64,000 nt of DNA. Origin: Dyella humicola. Lineage in GTDB: Bacteria > Pseudomonadota > Gammaproteobacteria > Xanthomonadales > Rhodanobacteraceae. Under the pieces are notes generated by a model. It was not told the origin of the DNA, did not search any database, and worked only from the letters and a program-made list of their open reading frames with translations. The DNA lies in NCBI RefSeq assembly GCF_026283945.1, contig NZ_JAPDPC010000001.1:3038001-3102000 (forward strand). The letters run 5' to 3'. Position numbers and translations under genes: made by a program. Shown one piece after another: positions 36,431-45,375 of the stretch (position 1 is the first letter of the stretch; the number at the start of each line of letters is the position of its first letter).

Positions 36431-37042
36431 CTAGCCCGCGGGAAACCGCCACGCATCCAGGGTACGGTACTCGCCTCCCCCCACCACGCTGTGCAGTAGC
36501 GCAAATCCTTCCACGCGCCACGTAATGGGGTCGATCGGTGCCGGCTGCGGCAGCGCACCACGGCTATAGGCAAACGTCACATGCGGGGTGAAGTTGCGCG
36601 ACAGTTGCGCCCCCAGCCCGGCCAGCATCAACGATTGGCGCAAGTCCTGCCACAGCGTTTGCAGCGCCGATGGCATGTTCGAGCAGCGCAGCACGCACGG
36701 CGGCTCGCGACCGTGGAAGCCTGCCGCGTGGTCCAACACCAGCTCGAACGGCGAGCTGTGCACCTTGCCCGCCGCGGTGATCGCCGCAGTGACGATATCG
36801 CTGCGCAGCAACGGGTGGTCGCCAAGAAAATGCAGGGTGGCGTGATAGCGCGAAGGACGGATAAGCCGTGCTCGCAGATGTTGCGTCGCCGCCACGTCGC
36901 GAGCAGCACGTTCGATCCGACCGCTTACCGCCTCGCCCGGCAGCAAGGCAAAGAACAGTCGATGGATCGCAGCAGCTTCAGTCGACCCGCCTCCCAGCAG
37001 ATCGGGTTGGCTTTCAGGAGGCGAGGAACGACGAGAGCCCAT
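36431..37042 (-). CDS. thpR: RNA 2',3'-cyclic phosphodiesterase (2H family)
   Basis: The 203-residue protein has the two catalytic HxT motifs of the 2H superfamily, HATLHFLG at 67-74 and HVTFAYSR at 154-161, in the ThpR/LigT layout (RLFFALLP at the start). It hydrolyses 2',3'-cyclic phosphate ends of RNA or ligates them in reverse. The ATG at 37042 is chosen; a longer frame to 37090 adds an unlikely N-terminus. A different 2H protein lies at 37987-38652. Confidence 0.87.
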   Translation of the reverse strand: MGSRRSSPPESQPDLLGGGSTEAAAIHRLFFALLPGEAVSGRIERAARDVAATQHLRARLIRPSRYHATLHFLGDHPLLRSDIVTAAITAAGKVHSSPFELVLDHAAGFHGREPPCVLRCSNMPSALQTLWQDLRQSLMLAGLGAQLSRNFTPHVTFAYSRGALPQPAPIDPITWRVEGFALLHSVVGGGEYRTLDAWRFPAG

Positions 37043-37345
37043 ACGCGAAAACTTCGAAGGAAAGCAGCACAACATAGCGCAAACAAGCACACTAGATAAC
37101 GGTCCACCGTTGGCTTGACGGGAAACATCCCGTCTACGGGAACGCCTGGCCTAAACGGCGCCCCTCGGGTTCGAGCAGACGCGATGTCGGGTTGGATCCG
37201 CCCCCGTGATAACAATGCCATCACGCAGCGTTGCCGCTATCGCGCAAGAATGCAGCCAGGTTCCCAGCCTGCAGCCATGTACGGCACCCAACCAGTTCCA
37301 CCCCTGGCATGTGGGCACCTTGCGCCGACGTGGCTGGAGGGTCAT
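37043..37345. other. Gene-free region between divergent thpR and the small membrane protein
   Basis: About 300 bp separate the two divergent start codons. They hold a short hairpin (CCCGT-CTACGGG around 37130) and no gene that I can support. Promoters for both sides must lie here, but none is clear. Confidence 0.4.
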
Positions 37346-37843
37346 ATGAAATCCCGTTGCGTTTTCAGCACGCCGGACCTTGCTGGCGCGCGCGCCGCCA
37401 TGGACGCCGCCTTCCGGGCGGGCATACCCGACAACGACATTTCGCTTATCGCCCGCGACGATATCGAGCACGACGACATTCCCGATCACCTGATGACTGG
37501 CCGCACCGACTTTTACCCCGCCGCTCTGCGCGGCGTCGCCTGCGGTGGCGGTACCGGGGTGGTGCTTGGCCTGGTCGCCGTCGCGATTCCGCCCCTAGGC
37601 GTCACGCTGGCAGGCGCCGGCGCGATTGCCGTCGCCGCCGCTGCCATGGGTTGTTGGACGGGCGCCCTGGTCGGCTCCGAAGTGCCCGACGTCATCCATC
37701 GCAAGTTCAAGGCCGAGATTGCCTCGGGGCATATCCTGGTGGTCATCGATGGCAACAAGGAAACGCTGTCGCGAGCCGAGCCGGCCATCGAGAGCACAGG
37801 CGCCACGCACCTGCCGTTTCATGCACACACCTTGCTTACCTGA
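37346..37843 (+). CDS. Small protein with a Gly/Ala-rich membrane hairpin
   Basis: The 165-residue protein begins MKSRCVFSTPDLAGARAAMDAAFRAGI. It has two close hydrophobic, Gly-rich segments near residues 63-84 and 86-108 (GVVLGLVAVAIPPLGVTLAGAG and AVAAAAMGCWTGALVGS), then a soluble tail ending HLPFHAHTLLT. The pattern (ferredoxin-like halves around a glycine hairpin) is like DUF1269-type stress proteins, but the match is not secure. GGAGG lies before the ATG at 37346. Confidence 0.7.
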   Translation: MKSRCVFSTPDLAGARAAMDAAFRAGIPDNDISLIARDDIEHDDIPDHLMTGRTDFYPAALRGVACGGGTGVVLGLVAVAIPPLGVTLAGAGAIAVAAAAMGCWTGALVGSEVPDVIHRKFKAEIASGHILVVIDGNKETLSRAEPAIESTGATHLPFHAHTLLT

Positions 37844-37986
37844 AGGCCGGACGGCCTCGGCGGAACATCCGCGCGTCCAGACGACCGACGGAATCGCTCT
37901 CGACGGAACGCCGACACGCGCGCAAGCGCGTTTTACAACGCCGCTTCGTTGATTCGCCGACCAGGGCTATGCCACCGAAAGTCGCT

Positions 37987-38652
37987 CTAGCCGCCCCCAC
38001 ATCCAGTCACTGACGGGAGCGCGATACGATGATGGCTCTCCAACGGCCCAAAGTGGGCCTGTGCGCTGTAAGTGGCGTAATGCAACTCGGTCACCCTGAG
38101 CGACGTGGGCGGTGAGTCAAGTTCTCCCAGCCGTGCCCGCACATGCTTCGCCGTCAGCTTGCGTCGGTACAGGCCCAGGGTGATGTGGGGAACGTAGGCG
38201 GCCTGGCGTATCTCGCGGCCGGCGCATCCTAGTGCATCGCGCCATCGTGACAGTCGCCCCTCCGGGTCGCCAACGGGAATGAAAGCCGCACTCGCGAAGC
38301 TGTCCACCGGCCCCAGGGGCAGCACGCAGGGCTCGCCGCGTACGCGATTCAACCGCTCGATCTGACGGCTCAGCTGCGCTGGCGTGAAGTCATCATCCGC
38401 CACGCTCGTCGGCTGTTCGAAGCCGCACACGAAGAGCGTCAGGTGCAACTGCCGTTGCGGCATGGGGTGTAACAAGTCGGACAGCCGTTGCCGCACCGCC
38501 TCGGCATAGCCGTGCAACGCTTCGTCCATCACCGGAGCCAACCACAGGCCGAAACGGAGCCTACCCCGATGCCATTCGGGGTAGTCGCGCAGGTCCGCGA
38601 CGAGCGTTTCGGAGGGCCCGTTCGTGGCATCTGAAAACAGCATGGGTGACAT
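37987..38652 (-). CDS. 2'-5' RNA ligase-like 2H phosphoesterase
   Basis: The 221-residue protein has two HxT motifs, HLTLFVCG at 70-77 and HITLGLYR at 156-163, so it belongs to the 2H phosphoesterase superfamily. The rest differs strongly from ThpR at 36431, including the start RLRFGLWLAPVMDEALHGYA and long insertions. Its substrate (cyclic RNA ends, cyclic nucleotide or ADP-ribose cyclic phosphate) cannot be assigned. Confidence 0.82.
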   Translation of the reverse strand: MSPMLFSDATNGPSETLVADLRDYPEWHRGRLRFGLWLAPVMDEALHGYAEAVRQRLSDLLHPMPQRQLHLTLFVCGFEQPTSVADDDFTPAQLSRQIERLNRVRGEPCVLPLGPVDSFASAAFIPVGDPEGRLSRWRDALGCAGREIRQAAYVPHITLGLYRRKLTAKHVRARLGELDSPPTSLRVTELHYATYSAQAHFGPLESHHRIALPSVTGCGGG

Positions 38653-38863
38653 GGTGTCGGCGCGACGCGGGAAAGTAAATTGGCCGTCCCCACGTCCGCG
38701 CCGCCTCGGTCTCGGGGCTCAACGTGAAAATCACGGCCTTGGGAATAGCTTCCGTGCTCGCTGGGGAGCTGCATCTCGAGCTCTTGTCCGGCACCCTTGA
38801 TGTCTTTTGGTAGGGCCAGCCGAAGCTCGTGACGAGACTCGCGGCATCGGCAAGGACAGGACC

Positions 38864-39508
38864 ATGCGCGAGATCATGCTGAGATCGGCTGACGCCCCGG
38901 AGAGTCCGTGGTCTTCGCTTATCGCGTTGCTCCCGCATGTGTTCTGGGCGCTGGTCCTGGTGGGCGTGTTGCTCTGGGTGGGTCGCGATACCGTTCGCGA
39001 GCTGCTCAGGCGCGTGGACAAGGTGAGCATCGCGGGCGTCGAGCTCGAACTTCGCGATGATCTGGAAGCCGCCGCAACGGCGCGGGGGCAAACCATCGGC
39101 AACGATGCACTCAGCAAGGCGGCCCGTCGATTGGCAGCGTCTGCCAACCTGACCAAGGGCGCCAGAATTTTATGGGTGGACGACATACCCGCTGGCATCG
39201 TCAACGAGTCGCGCCTGTTCGAACAGGCCGGCATGGATATCACGCGGGCGCTCACGAGCGTCGACGCCTTTGCCAAGCTCGACATGAACAACTACGACCT
39301 GGTGCTATCCGACATCAGCCGCGGCGGCGATGACCAGGCAGGCATCCAGTTCTCCACCGCGCTGGCCGGCCGACCGAACGCGCCGCCGCTGATCTTCTAT
39401 GTCGGCTCAGCGAAACGCCCCTGTCCGGCGCATGCCTTTGGAATCACCGACCGCCCCGACGAGCTGATTCATCTCGTGCTGGACGCGCTGGCCCGGTTGA
39501 GGAGCTGA
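38864..39508 (+). CDS. Membrane-anchored atypical receiver-domain protein
   Basis: The 214-residue protein has one membrane helix (about 18-40), a linker, and a receiver-like domain from about 99. The acidic pair Asp106-Asp107 sits in RILWVDDIPAG, the phospho-acceptor candidate is Asp150 in LVLSDISRG, and there is a Ser in FYVGSAKRP. The usual conserved Lys near the end is replaced (AFGITDRPDELIHLVLDAL), so phosphorylation may not work normally. There is no DNA-binding or enzymatic output. It is the first gene of a three-gene operon; AAGGACAGG precedes the ATG and the next ATG is 3 bases after the stop. Confidence 0.8.
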   Translation: MREIMLRSADAPESPWSSLIALLPHVFWALVLVGVLLWVGRDTVRELLRRVDKVSIAGVELELRDDLEAAATARGQTIGNDALSKAARRLAASANLTKGARILWVDDIPAGIVNESRLFEQAGMDITRALTSVDAFAKLDMNNYDLVLSDISRGGDDQAGIQFSTALAGRPNAPPLIFYVGSAKRPCPAHAFGITDRPDELIHLVLDALARLRS

Positions 39509-39511
39509 CGC

Positions 39512-40126
39512 ATGTACATCCAGAAATTCATCAAGGGTATTTCGGGCGAGGACCCCAGGGGGCTGAGCTGGGCGGACGCGCGGCAATGGCTCGATGACGA
39601 TACCGGCATCCAGTCGAACTGGCTGCGCAGCGTCAAGAACGGTGTGTTCCAGCCTTCCGATGTCGTTCCCGAATTGACCGATCACCATCTCGATCGTCAC
39701 CTCCATGACTACGACAACTTCGGCCACCAGAGCCCTTTTATCTCGCTTGCTTCCGGCTGCATCGAACGCGATGCGCTGCTCAGCGCAAACTTCATGTATT
39801 CGGCCAAGGACACCGCACTCGACTTTGCCACCCATGCTTTTGAACACCCGGGCACGTTGTTCTATGGGTGGGTCATCGTCGGGTTGAACCCCGCGGTCGA
39901 CTTAGCGGCCGTCGCCGAATCCGTGCGGGATCTCAATGTCTACCATCGGTGGTCACGCTATCAGCTGGAAGGCGAAATCACGGCAAAGGTCTATATACCG
40001 GCCAATCAGATCGAGCGCATCGAATGGTGGGATCCATCGAACGACCCTACGGCTCCCACCGATGTCTATGAGAACCCGCAATACGCGCCTCCCTCGGCCA
40101 TTACCAATATGCGGGAGTACTTCTGA
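39512..40126 (+). CDS. Unknown protein with ADP-ribosyltransferase-like motifs
   Basis: The 204-residue protein is soluble and I do not recognise its family with certainty. It shows SPFISLASG at 74-82, an Ala/Phe helix TALDFATHAF at 100-109, and YQLEGEITAKVYIPANQIERI at 150-170. In order and spacing these recall the S-T-S segment and the E-x-E motif (Glu153, Glu155) of R-S-E type ADP-ribosyltransferases. The Arg of the first strand is not clear, so the assignment is tentative. AGGAG from the end of the receiver gene drives its ATG. The stop overlaps the start of the third gene by one base (TGATG). Confidence 0.72.
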   Translation: MYIQKFIKGISGEDPRGLSWADARQWLDDDTGIQSNWLRSVKNGVFQPSDVVPELTDHHLDRHLHDYDNFGHQSPFISLASGCIERDALLSANFMYSAKDTALDFATHAFEHPGTLFYGWVIVGLNPAVDLAAVAESVRDLNVYHRWSRYQLEGEITAKVYIPANQIERIEWWDPSNDPTAPTDVYENPQYAPPSAITNMREYF

Positions 40127-40965
40127 TGGAAGCCCTGCAGGATCCGCCGATGGGCACCACGGCGCGTATCGACTTTCTGGTACACCGCGCCGACGCGCAG
40201 AACCACAATGGCTATGTCGCGAACTCCGTCAGGCAGGGTTGCCGCGGGACCCTGTTGCGCGATGCGGCGTCGCTCGCCCTGATGCTCGAACAGTACGAGC
40301 AGGCGACTGCCCTGTTGCGCGAAGCGGGTGACGCCTGGGCAGGGATCGGCCTGTTTGCAGGGTACCTGCTGCTGCATGTCGCCGAAGGCCCCGCCTGGGT
40401 GTCGCGGTACGAGGACGATCTCCAGCAGATCGCAAGCCTGTTTGAGTGGCGCTACTCGAAAACCACGACGCCATCGCCGCGAGTAAAGGGACGCGCCTAC
40501 CTTGCCGCCGCCTCGTGGTCGCCCCGCCAACTACTCAACCTCTATCAGGCCTTGCCGGATGATCCGCGGGCGAACGAACTCATTAAAATCACGCGACACC
40601 ACGCCCGACGTAGTCTCGATGATCTCGCGGCCACCGCGACCATCGGCGAGCTTCCGGTATCGGATTATCTGCTGGTATGGGATGCCGCCGCCCAGGGAGA
40701 CTTCGACGCGCGCGCGCAGGATGCCCTGATCGCGCTGCTGGAGCACCGCGCCATGCGCTTACAGGCTGCGCAAGCGGATACACATCATTGGTATCGAGGC
40801 GTCAATCCGGCGGGCCTGGTGGACTTCGATCTCATGGCCTTGGGCATCAAGGCCATCGAGAGCAACGCCGCCGACAAACTCGCCAACATCCTTCACCATG
40901 CGCCACCGCTGGTCGCCCTGCCGTGGATCGCAGCCCAGCGACTCCGCGCCATGGTCAACTTGTAA
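40126..40965 (+). CDS. Unknown helical protein, third gene of the receiver operon
   Basis: The 279-residue protein is predicted largely alpha-helical with many Ala, Leu, Arg and His residues, no signal peptide and no membrane segment. Visible stretches include LALMLEQYEQATALLREAGD, ITRHHARRSLDDLAATATIGEL and ADKLANILHHAPPLVALPW. I find no family name. The one-base overlap with the gene upstream implies equal production. In such a pair an immunity or binding partner of the enzyme-like protein is a reasonable guess, but nothing proves it. Confidence 0.72.
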   Translation: MEALQDPPMGTTARIDFLVHRADAQNHNGYVANSVRQGCRGTLLRDAASLALMLEQYEQATALLREAGDAWAGIGLFAGYLLLHVAEGPAWVSRYEDDLQQIASLFEWRYSKTTTPSPRVKGRAYLAAASWSPRQLLNLYQALPDDPRANELIKITRHHARRSLDDLAATATIGELPVSDYLLVWDAAAQGDFDARAQDALIALLEHRAMRLQAAQADTHHWYRGVNPAGLVDFDLMALGIKAIESNAADKLANILHHAPPLVALPWIAAQRLRAMVNL

Positions 40966-41092
40966 TCGCCCGGGCTCATCTGGCCGCGTACGCGTTCACG
41001 GAACCATGGAGCCCCCTGAAAGAAGGCCTATCGCCATCGGCGTGACAGCTCACTAGAGTAGCGGCCCTGGACGCACGCCCTTGGAGACTCCC

Positions 41093-41587
41093 ATGACCCG
41101 TACGCGCCACCCCGTTCTCGCCGCCACACTCTGGGGCGGTTTCATTGCAGGCACCGTGGATGTTGGTGCGGCTTCCGTTATCAGCGGCTACAACCCGCTG
41201 GTGATCCTCAAGTACATTGCAGGCGGAGTGCTAGGCAAAGCCTCGCTTGCAGGGGGCCCCGCCTTGGCTGTGCTGGGGATGCTGTTGCAGTGGGCCATGT
41301 CGTTCATCATCGCCGCCATCTTCGTGCTCGCCACGCGCCGTCGCATCGCACAGACGCGCAACTGGCCCACTTGGGGCATCGCCTACGGCGTGGTGATCTT
41401 CTTCATCATGAATTACGTGGTGGTGCCGCTCTCGGCATTGCATGTCACGCCGCATTTCACCACCTACAGCTTTATCGCCAACCTCTCCGCCATGCTGGTA
41501 TTCGGCTGGATCGTGGCGCTGATTGCCAAGATATTCCTGACCTCCAGGAATGCGACCGAAAGCCCGTCGCTTTCGCGCTCGGCGTGA
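41093..41587 (+). CDS. Conserved four-helix membrane protein
   Basis: The 164-residue protein has about four hydrophobic segments, beginning TLWGGFIAGTVDVGAASVIS and including LLQWAMSFIIAAIFVLA, GVVIFFIMNYVVVPLSAL and ANLSAMLVFGWIVALIA. I recognise the layout from unnamed inner-membrane proteins of proteobacteria but know no function. GGAGACTCCC precedes the ATG at 41093. Confidence 0.78.
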   Translation: MTRTRHPVLAATLWGGFIAGTVDVGAASVISGYNPLVILKYIAGGVLGKASLAGGPALAVLGMLLQWAMSFIIAAIFVLATRRRIAQTRNWPTWGIAYGVVIFFIMNYVVVPLSALHVTPHFTTYSFIANLSAMLVFGWIVALIAKIFLTSRNATESPSLSRSA

Positions 41588-41597
41588 ATCGAGCATC

Positions 41598-41888
41598 GTG
41601 ACGAGCAAGAAAATCGCGCCACTGGATGCGCGCCAATGGTGCCTCTACCTGATCGAATGCCAGGACGGCTCGTTCTACGCAGGCATCACCAACGACCTGG
41701 CCGCGCGTTACGAGGCACATGCTGCCGGGCGTGGTGCGCGCTACACCCGCGCTCATCCGCCGCGACGACTGATCGGCGCGAAGCCCTATGAGAACCGGGC
41801 CGCGGCGTCGCGCGCCGAGTGGGAGATCAAGCAGCTACCGAAACACCGGAAACTGGCGTACCTGACGGCGTCGGAACGAGAAGACTAG
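41598..41888 (+). CDS. GIY-YIG nuclease-fold protein
   Basis: The 96-residue single-domain protein has the GIY-YIG motifs CLYLIECQDGSFYAGITNDLAARYEAH, the Arg in GRGARYTR, and the Glu in RAEWEIKQL. Stand-alone members (YhbQ/UPF0213 type) are small, with unclear DNA-processing roles. The start is a GTG at 41598, ten bases after the previous stop, so it is probably in that operon. Confidence 0.87.
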   Translation: MTSKKIAPLDARQWCLYLIECQDGSFYAGITNDLAARYEAHAAGRGARYTRAHPPRRLIGAKPYENRAAASRAEWEIKQLPKHRKLAYLTASERED

Positions 41889-41964
41889 GCTCGACCCGAA
41901 CAAGTGAGGACGTGGGCGCCGCGCCTATCAACGCGATCGAAGCCTCCCTCGTGCCAAGGCGACG

Positions 41965-42693
41965 CTATCGGTCCGCCGCCACCAGCAACATCATCGGGCG
42001 CTCTTTTTCCTCGGCGAGCTCCGGACGCGAGGTGACTTGCGCTTCGGTCGGCCCCCACTCCTCGACGTGGGCAATGGAAAACCCGGCTTTGATCAGGAGA
42101 TTGAGCAGCGAACCGATCCTGCGGTGCTGTTTGACGACAGCCTTGCCGAGCCAGTCCGTGACTCGCCTCCCTTCCGCCTGATAGCTGTCGACGGGCCAGA
42201 CCTTGCGACCGCAGGCGCCTTCGATCCATCCCGGATGCATGGACGCCATATAGATCGGATGCTCGATGGAGAAGACCATCCGACCTCCCGGTACCAGGGC
42301 GCGATAAACGTTCTTCCACAACCAGGACAGGTCCTCGACGTAGTGGAACGCCAGTGAGCTATAGGCCAGGTCACAGCTGGCTGCGGGCAGGTCCACCATC
42401 TCCAGATCGGCTTGTTCGTAGGTGATGGCCTCGTCCGCGGTCAGTGCCCGTGCCTGCTCGAGCATCTTCTCTGACACATCCAGGCCGAGCACATGCTTCG
42501 CCCCCTGCTCTCGAGCCCAACGACAAAACCAGCCGTAACCACAGCCGAGATCCACCACGTTGGTGTCTCGCAGGTTCGGCAGGAGCTCCCTTAGAACAGG
42601 CCATTCCGGTGCGCCATCCAGCCCCTCGATCGAGCGGTTAAGACGGCTATAGCTGTCGAAGAAGTCCTGGTTGTCGTAGATGTTCTGCGTCAT
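41965..42693 (-). CDS. Class I SAM-dependent methyltransferase
   Basis: The 242-residue cytoplasmic protein has motif I VVDLGCGYGWFCRWA, the acidic strand LGLDVSEKML, the motif near CDLAYSSLAFHYVEDLSW, and LVPGGRMVFSIEHP. It resembles UbiE/COQ5-like small-molecule methyltransferases. The substrate is unknown. Unlike the methyltransferase-like proteins at 28836 and 33960 it has no signal peptide. Confidence 0.87.
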   Translation of the reverse strand: MTQNIYDNQDFFDSYSRLNRSIEGLDGAPEWPVLRELLPNLRDTNVVDLGCGYGWFCRWAREQGAKHVLGLDVSEKMLEQARALTADEAITYEQADLEMVDLPAASCDLAYSSLAFHYVEDLSWLWKNVYRALVPGGRMVFSIEHPIYMASMHPGWIEGACGRKVWPVDSYQAEGRRVTDWLGKAVVKQHRRIGSLLNLLIKAGFSIAHVEEWGPTEAQVTSRPELAEEKERPMMLLVAADR

Positions 42694-43003
42694 GGGCGTA
42701 AGCCTGCCTGCGAGCTTCGATGCGCGACTTTCTCAAAAATATCGGAGTTCCGCCACGGCCCGCGAATGGATATGTCGACCCTGTCAAATCACCGGCCCGA
42801 GGCGAAGGAACGCGCTTCCCAAACCGCGAGCCCAGGGCCCGGAAGCGGGGACGCCGAGCACCGCAAGCCACCCTCAGGAACGGGCCCGAAAGTGTGACCT
42901 GCACTACTCACAACCGAATCAGCCACTCATCTCAGCCGCCTTCCGGCGAAGCCGTGCCGGCGATTCAACTATCGATGGGCTCTTCCCCATCGTGCCTCGC
43001 AAC
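42694..43003. other. Intergenic region upstream of the methyltransferase
   Basis: About 310 bp lie between the methyltransferase start and the terminator of the M28 gene. No coding frame with a ribosome site or domain is seen. The promoter of the methyltransferase should be here but is not obvious. Confidence 0.4.
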
Positions 43004-43004
43004 G

Positions 43005-43033
43005 AAAAAGGCGATCCATCGCTGGATCGCCTT
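43005..43033 (-). terminator. Intrinsic terminator after the M28 peptidase gene
   Basis: On the minus strand an 11-bp perfect stem (AAGGCGATCCA with TGGATCGCCTT, 4-base loop) ends in a run of five T residues, two of them in the stem. It lies about 30 bases after the stop. Confidence 0.88.
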
Positions 43034-43062
43034 GATTTCCGTGGTCAATGGCAATCGATAAA

Positions 43063-45375
43063 TTACGACGTCTTTTTCAACAACGCCGTCAGTTGGTCGA
43101 GTTGCGCACGGTAACGGTCGAGTACCTTGGCGGTAACGACTGCGTATTGATTGGCCTCATTCCAGCGACGCGCTTCAATCGCTTCACGCACGCCGGGCAC
43201 GGTCTTCACGCCATAGCCGGTCAACATGCCCGGCGCATAGATCATGTGCTTGAACCACGGACGCGTGGGCAGGCCAGCCGGGTCGCCCAAGGCCTGCTCC
43301 ATCTTCCCCATCAGCGCATTCAACTGGCGCTGCTGTGCCTCGGGCATGTCAAAGCCAGTGCTGGCGCGTTCGTTGTACGCCACGTCGTAGGCCTGTGCGC
43401 TCTGCTTCAGCTGCTTGGCGGCCTGATCCAGCGGAGCGAGATTGATGTCCGCCATGTCGGAATCGCGCGCCGGCGGCGCCACGGGACGCGCTGGATCAGC
43501 GGCCAGCTCGAACGCGTGCTGATCGAGCAACTGGTGCTGCTCCTGAGTGTCGGTGCGGGTGCTGTCGACCAACTGGTGCAACTCGGCCACGTAACGATCC
43601 AGCGTGTCGCTGAAATCGCCGAAGCGCATCGGCACGATGCTGGCATCAGCCGTGCGCAGCACGATGTGGCCGGCTACCTTGGACAAGGCCACGCCGTACT
43701 CGAAGGTCGGATCACCAAAGCGCGCGTAGTGATCGAATGAATCGTAGCGCGAGTGGTAGATGCCGCCGTTGTCGTCCTCGCCGCTGAAGCCAAGGTCGAG
43801 CGAGGCGACGCCCAGATGCTCAAGGAAGGCGCTGAAGTCCGAACCCGAACCCAGGGCCTCGATCGGCAGGTCACCGCCCTGCGCCGCCAGCTTGGCGTCG
43901 TCCTTCTCCCCAGGATTGGCTTGTTTGCTGCTGCCTTGCACCAGCATGCGGGCGCGCATGCGTTCGCGCACGCTGACCTTGGTTTCCGGGTCGCTCACGC
44001 CAGCCGCGACCTGGTTTACCAGATTCTGCAGCGAGTGACTGCCGCCGGCATTCAGGAAACCACGGCCGTTGGTATCGGAGTTGAGGTAAAGCACGGCCTT
44101 CTGCTGCAACTCCTTGGCATGCGTTTCGGCCCATTCGGTCGATCCGAGCAGGCCCGGCTCCTCCCCGTCCCAGCTGGCGTAGACCAGGGTGCGCTTCGGC
44201 CGCCAGCCTTCCTTGTACAAAGCGCCAATGGCCTTCGCTTCGGCCATCAGGGCGACATTACCAGCCAGCGGGTCCCATGCGCCGAACACCCAGCCGTCAT
44301 GATGATTGCCGCGCACGATCCACTGGTCGGGCTCGGTGGAGCCCGTGATGGTGGCGATCACGTCGTACACGGGCTTCTGCCCCCAATCCGACAGCACCGT
44401 CATATGTACCGGAGCCGCGCTTGGGCCCACGTGGTAGGTCAGCGGCAGGGAACCGCGCCAGCCCGACGGCGCCATCGGCCCGGTCAGCGACTGCAACAGC
44501 GGCGTGGCGTCCGCATAGGAAATCGGCAGCACCGGAATCTTCAGGATGGTTTTTGCATCCTTGAGCGCCAGTCGCTTGGCGCCCGGCGCCGAACCAATGC
44601 CCGGCGTCAGCGGATCGCCCGGATATTGCTGCATATCCGCGACCGAACCCCGCTGCACGCCATCGGCCGGACGCCAGCCACCGTTCGGATAGGTATCGCC
44701 CTCGCCATAGCCGTCATCGCGCGGATCGGAATAAATCAGGCAGCCTACGGCGCCGTGTTCCTGCGCCAGCTTGGGCTTGAGCCCACGCCAGCCACCGCCA
44801 TAGCGCGTAATGACGATCTTTCCACGCACGTCGATGCCGCGGCGGGCCAGCTCTTTGTAATCGTCGGGCATGCCGTAGTTGACATAGACGAGAGGCGCCG
44901 TGATGTCGCCGTCACCGCCATACACGTTGTACGGCGGCAGCACGCCCTCCTTGATGCCCGAGGTGGCATCGCCATCCACGGCCGGCTCGCTCAACTTGGC
45001 GGTGTAGGGATGCGGGCCCTGCAATTCCAGTGCGACCTTCTTCGGCGTGGGATACAGCACGCTGAAGGTTTCGATATGCGCGTCCCAACCCCATTCGCGG
45101 AACTTCGCCAGCATGAACTCGGCATTCGCCTTGTCGTGCGGCGCGCCCACCTGGTTCGGCTCGGACGACATCTGCTTGAGCCAGGCGCGCTGGTCGGCGG
45201 GGTCGAGCTGGGCGTCGAAGCGTTGCTCGAGGCTGCGCTGATCATTGGCGCCAAAGGGGGTAAACCCAAGCATGCCGCCGTCACCGTGACCTTCTTCGCC
45301 ACTTGCCATGGCACTGCCACATGTCGCCAGCAGGCAGGCCACCGTCAGCAGCGGCCGCATCTTCAATCGAGTCAT
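43063..45375 (-). CDS. Exported M28 peptidase with transferrin-receptor-like dimerisation domain
   Basis: The 770-residue protein resembles glutamate carboxypeptidase II. It has a signal peptide, a PA-like insert (VLPPYNVYGGDGDITAPLVYVNYGM), then the M28 catalytic core with WIVRGNHHDGWVFGAWDP (His, Asp), VYASWDGEEPGLLGSTEW (Glu pair) and YLNSDTNGRGFLN. A C-terminal helical dimerisation region follows. It uses two zinc ions to remove C-terminal Glu or similar residues from peptides in the periplasm. ATG 45375 is chosen because it opens the signal peptide; the frame continues upstream to 45567. Confidence 0.9.
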   Translation of the reverse strand: MTRLKMRPLLTVACLLATCGSAMASGEEGHGDGGMLGFTPFGANDQRSLEQRFDAQLDPADQRAWLKQMSSEPNQVGAPHDKANAEFMLAKFREWGWDAHIETFSVLYPTPKKVALELQGPHPYTAKLSEPAVDGDATSGIKEGVLPPYNVYGGDGDITAPLVYVNYGMPDDYKELARRGIDVRGKIVITRYGGGWRGLKPKLAQEHGAVGCLIYSDPRDDGYGEGDTYPNGGWRPADGVQRGSVADMQQYPGDPLTPGIGSAPGAKRLALKDAKTILKIPVLPISYADATPLLQSLTGPMAPSGWRGSLPLTYHVGPSAAPVHMTVLSDWGQKPVYDVIATITGSTEPDQWIVRGNHHDGWVFGAWDPLAGNVALMAEAKAIGALYKEGWRPKRTLVYASWDGEEPGLLGSTEWAETHAKELQQKAVLYLNSDTNGRGFLNAGGSHSLQNLVNQVAAGVSDPETKVSVRERMRARMLVQGSSKQANPGEKDDAKLAAQGGDLPIEALGSGSDFSAFLEHLGVASLDLGFSGEDDNGGIYHSRYDSFDHYARFGDPTFEYGVALSKVAGHIVLRTADASIVPMRFGDFSDTLDRYVAELHQLVDSTRTDTQEQHQLLDQHAFELAADPARPVAPPARDSDMADINLAPLDQAAKQLKQSAQAYDVAYNERASTGFDMPEAQQRQLNALMGKMEQALGDPAGLPTRPWFKHMIYAPGMLTGYGVKTVPGVREAIEARRWNEANQYAVVTAKVLDRYRAQLDQLTALLKKTS

